From: Acidobacteriota bacterium
Lineage (GTDB): Bacteria; Acidobacteriota; Thermoanaerobaculia; Gp7-AA8; JAHWKK01
DNA: 64,000 nucleotides
Assembly: GCA_019347945.1 (NCBI GenBank)
Contig: JAHWKK010000002.1
Coordinates: 1 to 64,000 of the forward strand
Direction: 5' to 3'
Below the pieces are notes generated by a model that had not been told where the DNA came from, did not search any database, and worked only from the letters and a program-made list of their open reading frames with translations. The first letter of the stretch is position 1. Every line of letters starts with the position of its first letter. The position numbers were made by a program, and so were the translations under genes. This document shows positions 25,342-33,578 of the stretch, piece by piece.

Positions 25342-26133
25342 TCAGCGAGCGCCCTTCACCATTTCCTCGAGCGGGCTGTCCACCTTCGTGTAGCCACTCG
25401 GAACGTTGAATTCCGAGCTCGGAACGGTCGTCTCTCGAACGTTCGAGACCTCCGTGATCGTCCGCGACTTCACGTTTCTGCCCATCATGACCATCGTGGA
25501 ATCCGCCTCGGTTTTGAGCGGAAAGCCCTCGATCTTGTCGGAGTACTGCTCGATCAGCGCATCGAGATCCTTCATTCCGGTCTTCAGACCCTTCGACTGA
25601 AAAAAGGTCGCGCTCTCCTTCGAGATTTCCGGGGTGGCCCACATGACGGTGCTGCTGTCGACGTTCATCGTCATGTTCATACCCATCATCGACATGATGA
25701 TGTCGTACTTCGCGTCGACCTGATATTTGGTCGTCGCATAACCCGCGATCGTCCCGCCGGAACCCAGATCCCGGACGTTGATCTTCTGGTTCTTGATCGA
25801 CATCTCGAAGTTACTCCCCATCGATTCCATCATCGCGGCGAGCTGGTTGAAGATCTGATCGACGGAAAGCTCGAAATAGGTCTGCTCCTTCGGGTCAATG
25901 ACGACCATCGAAGAGCCCCCATCCTTCGAAACGATGACCGAGCCGGTCTCGAAGATACCTTCATCACCCTCGGTGATCTCCATCCTCATGCTCGACCCTT
26001 CGACCTTCGCGACACCAGCCATCTTCGAGTTCTGGCCTTCTCCCGTGGTCGTCATCGAAAAGTCGTAAGCCACTCCGCCGAGGGCGGGAACAGCGAGCAC
26101 TGCAGCTGCCACAAATATGAAGAAGCGCTTCAT
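25342..26133 (-). CDS. Periplasmic protein, DUF4412-like (263 aa)
   Basis: A signal peptide (about residues 1-19, [17 protein letters not shown]) is followed by a beta-rich domain with many Met ([14 protein letters not shown]-like stretch near residue 150). The pattern of a [11 protein letters not shown] opening, a [11 protein letters not shown] region and a late [20 protein letters not shown] resembles DUF4412 proteins. These are envelope proteins without known activity. Methionine clusters can bind copper, but no clear motif supports that here. It lies 44 bp ahead of the mutase gene on the same strand; a functional link is not evident. Confidence 0.7.
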   Translation of the reverse strand: MKRFFIFVAAAVLAVPALGGVAYDFSMTTTGEGQNSKMAGVAKVEGSSMRMEITEGDEGIFETGSVIVSKDGGSSMVVIDPKEQTYFELSVDQIFNQLAAMMESMGSNFEMSIKNQKINVRDLGSGGTIAGYATTKYQVDAKYDIIMSMMGMNMTMNVDSSTVMWATPEISKESATFFQSKGLKTGMKDLDALIEQYSDKIEGFPLKTEADSTMVMMGRNVKSRTITEVSNVRETTVPSSEFNVPSGYTKVDSPLEEMVKGAR

Positions 26134-26504
26134 GGATTCTTTTCTCCTTTAAGGTTTCTGAACCGGGTAAACTATCGAAAAACAACGAGCTAAGGGGTCG
26201 CGACCGCCATGCTAAGATCGCTCTCTCGGCGAGGAAAACGCGAGGGTCGTCCTCGAAATTCGACTCTTTCGCGCCCAGGAAGGATTTCCGACTTGCAAAA
26301 CAAAGCTTCGCTTCCGGCCGTGGCCCCGTCACGAAGATCACCACTTCGTCCTTCCAACATGAATCTGATGTGTTCGATCGTGCACTTTCCCGAAAGAGAT
26401 ACGAGCGGACTGAACGTCGACAACTTAAACGGCTCCTGTGAAACGAGTGCGAATCTGGCGGGCTCCGGCAGAAAGCCCGGGCCCGCTTTGTTTGGCGTTC
26501 TCGG
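26134..26504. other. Divergent intergenic region
   Basis: This 371-base gap separates a leftward periplasmic-protein gene from a rightward regulator gene and should hold both promoters. Open frames here have arginine/serine-rich shadow composition and I do not accept them. AGAAAGCCCGGGCCCGCTTTG near 26470-26490 forms a GC-rich palindrome without a clear T tract. No other repeats were recognised. Confidence 0.4.
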
Positions 26505-27311
26505 ATGGAATACAGGACGATCGAGGTCGCGGAGATTCTCGGGCTCTCGCCGGCGCAGGTCAGGCGGCATGCCCGAAGCGGCTACGTCGAGCCTCGACGG
26601 GGACCGAGAAACGTCTATCTCTTCTCGTTCCAGGATCTGATCATTCTCCGAGTCGCCACCGAGCTCGTCCGATCGAACCTCCCCGCGCGACGCGTCCGGC
26701 GATCCCTCGAGCGGCTTCGTTCGCAGCTCCCCGCAGGCCGTTCGCTGTCGGCAGTCCGGTTGTCCGCCGAAGGGGAAGATGTCGTCGTTCAGGACGGGTC
26801 GGTCGCCTGGGAGCCCGATTCCGGGCAGTACGTGTTCGGTTTCGAGGTCGCCGACATCGCCGGCAAAGCGCTCCCAATCGCGAGGAAAGCCGCAGAAGAC
26901 GAGACGATGCCGCCCGCAGAACTTTTCGACCTCGCGCTCGAGCTCGAAGTCCTCGCGATCGATGAAGCCATCGAGGTTTATGAGCGACTCCTCAGAATCG
27001 ACCCGCGTCACGTCGATGCACTGGTCAATCTCGGACGGCTGCTGCACGAACAGGGGCGCCTTGCAAGCGCGGAATCCCGGTACCGCGCCGCTCTCGAAGC
27101 CGATCCCTCCAGTTCTCTCGCCGCCTTCAATCTCGGCGTCGTTCTGGAAGACTCCGGACGCTATCGAGACGCGATCGAAGCCTACGAACGTGCGATCTCG
27201 ATCGATGACTCCCTCGCCGACGCCCATTACAACCTGGCTCAGCTTTACGAGCGGAGAGGGGACAAGGTCGCCGCTTTCCGCCATCTGAAGCGGTTCCGGA
27301 GCCTCTCATGA
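26505..27311 (+). CDS. MerR-type DNA-binding domain fused to TPR repeats
   Basis: Residues 1-65 form a MerR-like winged helix (YRTIEVAEILGLSPAQVRRH then ARSGYVEPRRGPRN), so the protein probably binds DNA. After a middle region come at least three tetratricopeptide units from about residue 150, for example DALVNLGRLLHEQGRLASAE and AAFNLGVVLEDSGRYRDAIE. No Cys or ligand pocket typical of metal-sensing MerR proteins is present, so the signal is probably a protein bound by the TPRs. The start has no strong ribosome-binding site. The next gene overlaps it by 4 bp. Confidence 0.8.
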   Translation: MEYRTIEVAEILGLSPAQVRRHARSGYVEPRRGPRNVYLFSFQDLIILRVATELVRSNLPARRVRRSLERLRSQLPAGRSLSAVRLSAEGEDVVVQDGSVAWEPDSGQYVFGFEVADIAGKALPIARKAAEDETMPPAELFDLALELEVLAIDEAIEVYERLLRIDPRHVDALVNLGRLLHEQGRLASAESRYRAALEADPSSSLAAFNLGVVLEDSGRYRDAIEAYERAISIDDSLADAHYNLAQLYERRGDKVAAFRHLKRFRSLS

Positions 27312-27784
27312 GCACCGGACGCACGGCAACGGTCAATGCAGTCCTGACGGCGACGCTCGCCGTCACCGGGACGATTCTCACATTCGTCCTGATTGCCACC
27401 GTCCTCCCTCATCCATGGCGAGATGCCGCGAGACTTCCCTTTTCCATGATCTGCCACGGAATCCCGGAGCGATCGCTGCGGATCGCGGATCATCTCCTGC
27501 CGATTTGCGCGCGATGCACCGGCATTTATCTCGGCGGGATCCTCGCCGCGCTCGCGGCACTTCTCCTCCGGGTGCGCTCCGCTTCGCTCGCTCTCGGCAT
27601 CGTGCTGATGATTCCGCTTGCGATCGACGGAACCGGTCAGGCTCTCGGAATCTGGACCACCGGCAACCCGGCGAGATTTGCGACCGGAATGCTTTTCGCA
27701 GTCGGCTTCGTGACGGCCGCGGTCGCATACGCTCGCCGGCGCAGCGAACCCGAAGTTCTTGAATCCACTCTTTCCATGCGCTAA
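27308..27784 (+). CDS. DUF2085 membrane protein
   Basis: This 158-residue protein has about four hydrophobic helices and the DUF2085 signature: CHGIPERSLRIADHLLPICA followed by RCTGIYLGG near residues 50-76. The conserved Cys and His residues suggest metal binding at the membrane. The family is common but uncharacterised. ATGA overlap with the MerR-TPR gene indicates co-translation. Confidence 0.85.
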   Translation: MSTGRTATVNAVLTATLAVTGTILTFVLIATVLPHPWRDAARLPFSMICHGIPERSLRIADHLLPICARCTGIYLGGILAALAALLLRVRSASLALGIVLMIPLAIDGTGQALGIWTTGNPARFATGMLFAVGFVTAAVAYARRRSEPEVLESTLSMR

Positions 27785-27829
27785 TCTTCACCTCCGGCTC
27801 GTTCACCCGAATCGAGCCATCGGAACATC

Positions 27830-28417
27830 ATGGCATTTCAGGGCTCGCTCAAAGAGCTACTACTACCGGACATCGTCCAGCTCGTCTCAGTATCCGGCAA
27901 GACTGGAAAATTCGTCCTCACACGGGACGATCGAGAAGGTCATATCTACCTCAGAGATGGCCAGATCATCCACGCGGAGGTCGGCGACGTCACGGGTGAG
28001 GAGGCGGTCTACGCGCTCGCCATATGGGACGATGGCGATTTTCTCTTCACTCCCGGAACCGACCCTGTGGAGCAGACGATCACGAAATCGAACACCAATC
28101 TGCTCATGGAGGCCGCCCGCCGACTCGATGAGTGGCGGGTGCTGTCGAAAAAGATTCCGTCGGTGGAGATGGTGCCGGTCCTCAGAGCGGATCCCGATCG
28201 GCGCGAGCAGATCAACCTCTCCCCTCTGGAGTGGATGATCGTTACCCGAATCGACTCCGAACGGTCGATCGCCGAGATCGGTCGCAGTATGGACTGGGCT
28301 CCCTTCGAGGTAGCCAAGCTCCTCTACGGAATGGTGAGCTCGAACCTCGTGGAGCTAAAAAAAAAACCTCGACTGAGTCCGGTGGGGGCAGAGCCCCGGA
28401 CGATCGCCGCCGTCTAG
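27830..28417 (+). CDS. DUF4388 (PatA-N-like) protein, zero-frame product
   Basis: The N-terminal domain (MAFQGSLKELLLPDIVQLVS, then GKTGKFVLTRDDREGHIYLR and DGQIIHAEVGD) is the DUF4388/PatA-N module found in two-component and gliding-related proteins of delta-proteobacteria and acidobacteria. A winged-helix-like region follows (LSPLEWMIVTRIDSERSIAE, near 125-144). The zero frame ends 17 residues after a run of ten adenines at 28357-28366. In the -1 frame the protein would continue another 95 residues; see the next entry. The ATG follows a weak ribosome-binding site. Confidence 0.82.
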   Translation: MAFQGSLKELLLPDIVQLVSVSGKTGKFVLTRDDREGHIYLRDGQIIHAEVGDVTGEEAVYALAIWDDGDFLFTPGTDPVEQTITKSNTNLLMEAARRLDEWRVLSKKIPSVEMVPVLRADPDRREQINLSPLEWMIVTRIDSERSIAEIGRSMDWAPFEVAKLLYGMVSSNLVELKKKPRLSPVGAEPRTIAAV

Positions 28418-28653
28418 TCGATCTCGCAAATGGCATCCGGCGTCTCGCGGACCAGCGTCTCGGTCCCTCCGCCCAGAAGGCAATCGACGAACAGTACGAC
28501 GAGGTCGTCGATGGCATCCATACGGGCCACGGCGACGATGCCATTCGCACGCTGGTTCGCAACCTCGACAAACTTGCTGGTACCGTCGATGAGAGTGCTC
28601 AGGCGGACCTCCGCGCCGCTTTCGCGGAGTTCCTGAAGTCGACGTTGCGGTGA
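28367..28653 (+). other. Frame-shifted C-terminal extension of the DUF4388 protein
   Basis: In the -1 frame after the A10 run, translation would continue KKKTSTESGGGRAPDDRRRL and on to a helical segment (LGPSAQKAIDEQYDEVVDGI ... RTLVRNLDKLAGTVDE), ending at 28653. The stop overlaps the GTG of the next gene, as in a normal operon. The segment has amphipathic, coding-like character, whereas the zero-frame end (PVGAEPRTIAAV) does not. A AAA AAA is a classical slippery sequence. Both products may be made, or the true run may be 8 or 11 adenines. Confidence 0.6.
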
Positions 28654-29393
28654 CCATCAGAATCATCAGAGATCCCGCTCTCGGCCGGGTCGTCGTACCC
28701 GACCCCGAGCCCGCCGATGCCTTCGTCTTCTGGACGACGGCTGACTTCGACGGCGCGCTCACTCCGGCGGGCCGCGAGAAAATCCTCTCGTTCGCACGGG
28801 AACGCGCAGGCTCGACCCGCGCCCTCGCCACCTGCGCCCAGGTTCACGGCGCGACCGCGCTTCGCGCGACACACTCCCGATGCGGTGAAACCGAGGAGGC
28901 CTGTGACGCGCTATGGACCGACGATCCCTCGATTTCCCTCGGCACCAAGGTTGCAGATTGCCTCCCGGTGACTCTGATCGATTCCGGAAACAGAATCGCC
29001 GCTGGAATCCACGCGGGCTGGCGCGGCGCGACCCAACGAATCGTCTCCCGAACCCTGGGTGCCCTTCCGCGTCAAGCCTCCCCCTCTACGCGAATTTTCC
29101 TCGGCCCTTCGATCCGGAGCTGCTGCTTCGAGGTCGGCCGGGAAGTCGTCGACGCATTCCGTGACAGTCACGGCTCGATCGACGCACACATCCGCGAGCG
29201 CGGCGAACGGAATCCGCTGCTCGACCTCGCCGGAATCGTCACGGATGAGCTGATCGAGCACGGCTTCGCCGCGTCACAGATCCACGACACGGGCCTCTGC
29301 ACTCGTTGCGACGGCTCGATCTTTCACTCCTATCGTCGCAGCGGACCACGCGTCGGGCGGAATCTGGCCATCGCCGGGATGAAAGATGTCTGA
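28650..29393 (+). CDS. pgeF: PgeF/YfiH-family multicopper-like purine nucleoside phosphorylase
   Basis: This 247-residue protein belongs to the family formerly called laccase domain or polyphenol oxidase. These proteins act as zinc-dependent adenosine and inosine phosphorylases or deaminases, and as peptidoglycan-editing factors. Family motifs are all present: CAQVHGA, VADCLPVTLID, GIHAGWRGATQRIV, FLGPSIRSCCFEVG and CTRCDGSIFHSYRRSG, which include the zinc-binding His and Cys residues. GTG start at 28650 is coupled to the upstream frame. It overlaps the PBP gene by 8 bp, which fits a peptidoglycan-related operon. Confidence 0.92.
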   Translation: MTIRIIRDPALGRVVVPDPEPADAFVFWTTADFDGALTPAGREKILSFARERAGSTRALATCAQVHGATALRATHSRCGETEEACDALWTDDPSISLGTKVADCLPVTLIDSGNRIAAGIHAGWRGATQRIVSRTLGALPRQASPSTRIFLGPSIRSCCFEVGREVVDAFRDSHGSIDAHIRERGERNPLLDLAGIVTDELIEHGFAASQIHDTGLCTRCDGSIFHSYRRSGPRVGRNLAIAGMKDV

Positions 29394-32037
29394 GGAAGCG
29401 CCACAGAAGCCACGCCGCTTGAGGATGCCGAGCCGAGGCACCGTCTTCCGCACGATCGCCTGGAGCGTTGTCATCCTCGCGATCGTCATGGTCGTATCGG
29501 CCGGCCTGCTCTACTACCAGGCGACCAAGCGTTTCGAGATCCGTCGGGTCTCACTTCCAACTCTGATCTACACCGACGCGACACCGCTTCGTCCGGGCGT
29601 CGAAACGACCGCCGATCAGCTCGAGGCGCGGCTGCAGCGGCTCGGTTACAGGGCCGTCGAAGAGCCCTCGAAGGAGGGTGAATACAACCGGGAGGGGACA
29701 ACATTCGCCATCTGGGGCCGCTCGTTCGACTACCCGGATGGGGACCGTGAGGGCGGCCTTTACACCGTGAATCTCGCAGGCGGGGCGATCGAGTCGGTCA
29801 CGAACGGTCCGGAGGGGGCCCCGGTCGAAACCGCCATTCTCGAGCCGGAGCTGCTCACCTCGATTCTCAGCGATCGCCTCGAAAATCGCAGCCCCGTCAC
29901 ACTGGAGCAGATTCCCGAGCACCTCCAGGACGCCGTCATCGTCGCGGAAGACGTGCGGTTCCGGCGTCACGCGGGTGTCGATCCCCTCGGAATCTTCCGG
30001 GCGCTGTTCGCGAATCTCCGCTCCGGCGGCGTTCGAGAGGGCGGATCGACCCTGACCCAGCAGCTCGTCAAGAACTACTACCTGACGGGCGAGCAGAGCT
30101 ACCGGCGGAAGATCCTCGAAGCGTTCATGGCCGTGATCCTCGAAGCCCGCTACAGCAAGAACGAGATTCTGTCGGCATACCTCAACGACATCTACCTCGG
30201 CCGCGATCAGTCGATCTCGATCATCGGAGTCGGACAGGCCTCCCGCTTCTATTTCGGCAAGCCGGTCTCCGAGATCGGCATTTCCGAGTCGGCTCTGCTC
30301 GCATCGATGATTCCCTCGCCGAACAATTACTCCCCGTTCGAAGCGCCGGACACGGCAAAGAAGCGAAGGGATCGCGTGCTGAAACGAATGCTCGACGCGG
30401 GAGAGATCACCGAGGAGGAGTACGAGGAAGCGGTCGAAACCGCCCTTCCCGAAGCACCGGATCGCACACGGCGGAACCTCGGATCGATCCCGTTCTTCGT
30501 CGACGCGGTCATCAGGGAGCTGCAGGAGAACTACGGAATTGACGATCCGGCCGGTCAGGGGCTGTCAGTCTACACGACCATCGATCTCGGCTGGCAGGAA
30601 GCGGCCGCGACGCGGCTCAAAACCGGTCTGGAGCGGCTCGCCCGTACGGTTCCCGAGATCCGGTCGCGTCCCGAGCCGGTGCAGGGGGCGCTCATCGCGG
30701 TCGACGTCCCCAGCGGCGAGATCAGGGCGCTCGTCGGCGGGCGCGACTTCGAGATCAGCCAGTTCAATCGTGCGCTCTCCGCCGAACGCCAGGTCGGCTC
30801 GCTGTTCAAGCCCTTCATCCTCCTCGCAGCGTTCGAGCCGAGCCTGTCGAAGCAGAACATCACCCCGGCCACTCAGGTGAAGGACGAGCCGTTCACCTAC
30901 AAACGCCGATTCGCACGCGACTGGTCGCCGAAAAATTACGAGGGCGCCTACTACGGTGTCGTCACCGTCCGGCAGATGCTCGAAAAGTCGATGAACACTG
31001 CTTCAGTCAGGCTCGGTCTCGCTACGGGGCTCGATGCGGTCATCAGGGCGGCAAAGGCCGTCGGCATCGAGGCGGAGCTCGACGAGGTTCCAGCGCTCTT
31101 CCTGGGGTCTGCCGATATTCCGCCCATTCAGATGGCCGAGGCCTACACGACGATCGCGCGCATGGGATCGAGAATCCCTCTGCATACCGTCCGTTACATC
31201 GTCGACGAGGATGGTGACGTGGTCAAAGGCGAGGTCGATTCGCTTCAGGTCTTTCCCGAGCGCGACGCATATCTCGTCGTCGACGTCATGAAGGGTGTCG
31301 TCGATCGCGGAACAGCCGCGGGAGTCAGGGCTTCGGGTTTCAGAGCTCCCGCTGCTGGCAAGACAGGGACGACGAACGACAGGCGCGACTCGTGGTTCAT
31401 CGGCTTCACTCCCGACATCCTGGCGCTCACATGGGTCGGGTTCGACGACAACGCTCCGATCGGCGTTTCGGGATCCGAGGGTGCACTGCCGATCTGGACC
31501 AGCTTCATCAGGGATGTCGCGGATGGAAACCGCGACTTCGCCGTCCCCCCCGGCATCACGTTCGTGACCATCGACCGGACGACGGGACAGCTCGCCAGTC
31601 CATACTGCCCGGAAAACGTGCAGATTTCCGAAGCCTTCAAGAGCGGCACGCAACCAGCCCTCACCTGTCAGAAACATCTGCGTCCCGAGCCTGAGCTCCC
31701 CGATCTGGAGTTTCCGAGCTTCGAGGATCTGATGGGCGAAGGAATCGAGGGGACGGGCGACGTGCTCGAGGGCGGGATCTTCCGCACGGAACCGGGCGAG
31801 GAACAGCAGCAGACGCCCTCGCAGCCGCGACCGATCGAGGAGCCACCCCGAATGGAGCGGCGCCAGCCGCTTCCGGTTGACACCTCGGGATCGCGGCGCG
31901 AAGTCGAGCGGCAGCGAGAGCCTCCACCCCGGGATCAGCCTCAGGATGAGCCGCCAGATGAGCCGCCGGACGACGAGGAAGATCCCCCCTCATCGGAAAG
32001 CTCACGACCGAATGAGTCGATGTCCCTGGTGCGCTGA
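29386..32037 (+). CDS. Class A penicillin-binding protein (PBP1-type)
   Basis: This 883-residue bifunctional murein synthase has an N-terminal membrane anchor (about 24-46) and a UB2H-like region (RLQRLGYRAVEEPSKEGEYN) as in PBP1B. The GT51 glycosyltransferase has EDVRFRRHAGVDPLGIFRA and GGSTLTQQLVKNYYL. The transpeptidase has SLFK as SxxK, SMN as SxN, and KTGT. An extracytoplasmic tail of about 100 residues, rich in Pro, Glu and Arg (PPRDQPQDEPPDEPPDDEED), is low complexity and may reach other envelope proteins. The last 26 bp overlap the next gene. Confidence 0.93.
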   Translation: MSEEAPQKPRRLRMPSRGTVFRTIAWSVVILAIVMVVSAGLLYYQATKRFEIRRVSLPTLIYTDATPLRPGVETTADQLEARLQRLGYRAVEEPSKEGEYNREGTTFAIWGRSFDYPDGDREGGLYTVNLAGGAIESVTNGPEGAPVETAILEPELLTSILSDRLENRSPVTLEQIPEHLQDAVIVAEDVRFRRHAGVDPLGIFRALFANLRSGGVREGGSTLTQQLVKNYYLTGEQSYRRKILEAFMAVILEARYSKNEILSAYLNDIYLGRDQSISIIGVGQASRFYFGKPVSEIGISESALLASMIPSPNNYSPFEAPDTAKKRRDRVLKRMLDAGEITEEEYEEAVETALPEAPDRTRRNLGSIPFFVDAVIRELQENYGIDDPAGQGLSVYTTIDLGWQEAAATRLKTGLERLARTVPEIRSRPEPVQGALIAVDVPSGEIRALVGGRDFEISQFNRALSAERQVGSLFKPFILLAAFEPSLSKQNITPATQVKDEPFTYKRRFARDWSPKNYEGAYYGVVTVRQMLEKSMNTASVRLGLATGLDAVIRAAKAVGIEAELDEVPALFLGSADIPPIQMAEAYTTIARMGSRIPLHTVRYIVDEDGDVVKGEVDSLQVFPERDAYLVVDVMKGVVDRGTAAGVRASGFRAPAAGKTGTTNDRRDSWFIGFTPDILALTWVGFDDNAPIGVSGSEGALPIWTSFIRDVADGNRDFAVPPGITFVTIDRTTGQLASPYCPENVQISEAFKSGTQPALTCQKHLRPEPELPDLEFPSFEDLMGEGIEGTGDVLEGGIFRTEPGEEQQQTPSQPRPIEEPPRMERRQPLPVDTSGSRREVERQREPPPRDQPQDEPPDEPPDDEEDPPSSESSRPNESMSLVR

Positions 32038-32638
32038 GAAGGTCCCGCGTGGAGAAGGGCTGTGCCCGACCTGTGGGCGAGCGGTCATCGACGACCACGG
32101 GCGACCTCTCCGCCGGCTCGATCTCGTCTACGAGGAAACCGTTGCCTGGCAGAAGAGAACGGCGAACGAGCTTCTCCTCTGGGGCAGCATCGCATTTGCG
32201 GTCGCTTCGCTCGCCGTACCGCTGACGAATGTCGCGGCGCCTGTCGCCGCAGCGTTTCTTCTCGTGACGCAGATGGTCGTGCTCCGGCTCGTGCTCGCGC
32301 GGAGGGCGATGCTGCTTCTCAGCGCCCGCAGGAGGATGTTCGTCCGGTGGATCACCCGGCTCGGGCTCATCGTCGCGGGCACGGTGGGCTATGGCGCGAC
32401 TCTGGCCCCGATCGTCGGAGCCGGGGCAGGCGGGCTCACCTTCGCGCTCCTCACCTTCGCAACCCACCGCTACATTCTTCGTAGTCTGAGGAAGGAAAAG
32501 GAGAGGGAACCGCCCGAGCTGTGGGAGAAGCTCGTTCTGCTGCTACTCGCACTCATTCTGACCTTCATTCTGATTTCATTGCTTGCAATGGGATACGCGA
32601 TCGGGTGGTTCACGCATTCGATGACCAACATCGGATAA
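32012..32638 (+). CDS. Zinc-ribbon protein with membrane helices (208 aa)
   Basis: It starts at an ATG inside the end of the PBP gene in a different frame. Residues 4-7 and 19-22 give a CPWC ... CPTC zinc ribbon. Two helix pairs follow (about 50-85 and 105-150), and a last helix runs near 175-200 (LVLLLLALILTFILISLLAM). The zinc ribbon should be cytoplasmic. No function is known. A stop at 32638 is 11 bp before the next gene, which also ends in a zinc ribbon. Confidence 0.7.
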   Translation: MSRCPWCAEKVPRGEGLCPTCGRAVIDDHGRPLRRLDLVYEETVAWQKRTANELLLWGSIAFAVASLAVPLTNVAAPVAAAFLLVTQMVVLRLVLARRAMLLLSARRRMFVRWITRLGLIVAGTVGYGATLAPIVGAGAGGLTFALLTFATHRYILRSLRKEKEREPPELWEKLVLLLLALILTFILISLLAMGYAIGWFTHSMTNIG

Positions 32639-32649
32639 GGAGGCCGGAG

Positions 32650-33291
32650 ATGAAGATACTGACACTGCTGACCGCATTCGGACTCGCCACAGGCGCCGGG
32701 GCAAAGGCGTTCGTGCCTGTCCTTCTGCTGGGGCTCTTCCACTACACGGTCTGGTTCGATCTTTCGGAGGACTACCTCTGGATCGCCCACCCGGTCGTGA
32801 TCTCCATCCTCGCCGTCCTGGTCATCGTCGAGCTGTGGGTCGACGCTCATCCCGATCTCGGCGGCGCTTCCGCGATCGTCGGCTATCTGTCGAAATTCAT
32901 CGCCGGGTTCATCGCGGTGGCTGCCGTCGTGGGACAGCTTGATCCGGAGATCACCGAGCTCGCGGGCTCGGGGCTTCTCGGAGGGGTGACGGCGATTACC
33001 GTTCACGGCGCCCGAAACGCGATCAGAAGACCGATGCGGGAATCAGCCGAGATCGCGCACGAATCGGTCGGGAAGATTTTTTCGGCCGGAGAGGCGGCGA
33101 CCGCAGCCACGATCAGTGCGGCGGCCATCCTCTCCCCGTTCGCAGGACTCGCCGCAATTGCGCTCGCCATCGTGTCGGGGGTGCTCTTATGGCGCATTGG
33201 AAGCCGGCGAAGTCCGTGTGGCGCCTGCGGGGCCATGATCCGTTCTCAGGCGCTGGTCTGTCCCTCGTGCGGGGCGAGAACCGCGTGGTGA
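32650..33291 (+). CDS. DUF4126-like membrane protein with C-terminal zinc ribbon
   Basis: An AAGGAGG box precedes the ATG. The 213-residue protein opens with a hydrophobic LLTAFGLATGAGAKAFVPVL segment and has about five helices in the DUF4126 arrangement, including LSKFIAGFIAVAAVVGQLDP. It ends with CGACGAMIRSQALVCPSCGA, a zinc ribbon. The previous gene carries its zinc ribbon at the N-terminus, so the neighbouring pair may act together. The function is unknown. Confidence 0.75.
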   Translation: MKILTLLTAFGLATGAGAKAFVPVLLLGLFHYTVWFDLSEDYLWIAHPVVISILAVLVIVELWVDAHPDLGGASAIVGYLSKFIAGFIAVAAVVGQLDPEITELAGSGLLGGVTAITVHGARNAIRRPMRESAEIAHESVGKIFSAGEAATAATISAAAILSPFAGLAAIALAIVSGVLLWRIGSRRSPCGACGAMIRSQALVCPSCGARTAW

Positions 33292-33329
33292 TGGCGAGGC
33301 CGATTCGTTAGACTGCCACCGGAGGAACA

Positions 33330-33536
33330 ATGTCAGACAGCGTTTACAAGCTTGTGGAAGTCGTGGGCACCTCGTCCGAGTCGTTCGCAAAGGCGGCTGA
33401 CCGGGCCGTCCGAAAAGCTTCGAGTACGCTCCACAACCTCGACTGGTTCGAGGTCACCGAAATGAGAGGAAGAATCAGCGACGGAGCAGTGGCCGAATAC
33501 CAGGTCAAGCTCAAGGTCGGGTTCCGGCTCGATTGA
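33330..33536 (+). CDS. Dodecin, flavin-binding
   Basis: This 68-residue protein has the full dodecin pattern: YKLVEVVGTSSESFAKAADR, AVRKASSTLHNLDWFEVTEM with the conserved Trp that stacks on flavin, and a final EYQVKLKVGFRLD strand. Dodecins assemble as hollow dodecamers that store or buffer riboflavin, FMN or FAD. GGAGGAA precedes the ATG by about 4 nt. Confidence 0.93.
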   Translation: MSDSVYKLVEVVGTSSESFAKAADRAVRKASSTLHNLDWFEVTEMRGRISDGAVAEYQVKLKVGFRLD

Positions 33537-33578
33537 GCGGTTCGCCATTCGGGCTCCGAGCTGTGATTTAATCGGGGA

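Noticed and set aside
26209-26640. Open frame upstream of the MerR-TPR gene
   Set aside because: Arg/Ser-rich composition without domains, and it overlaps the start of the supported gene in another frame.
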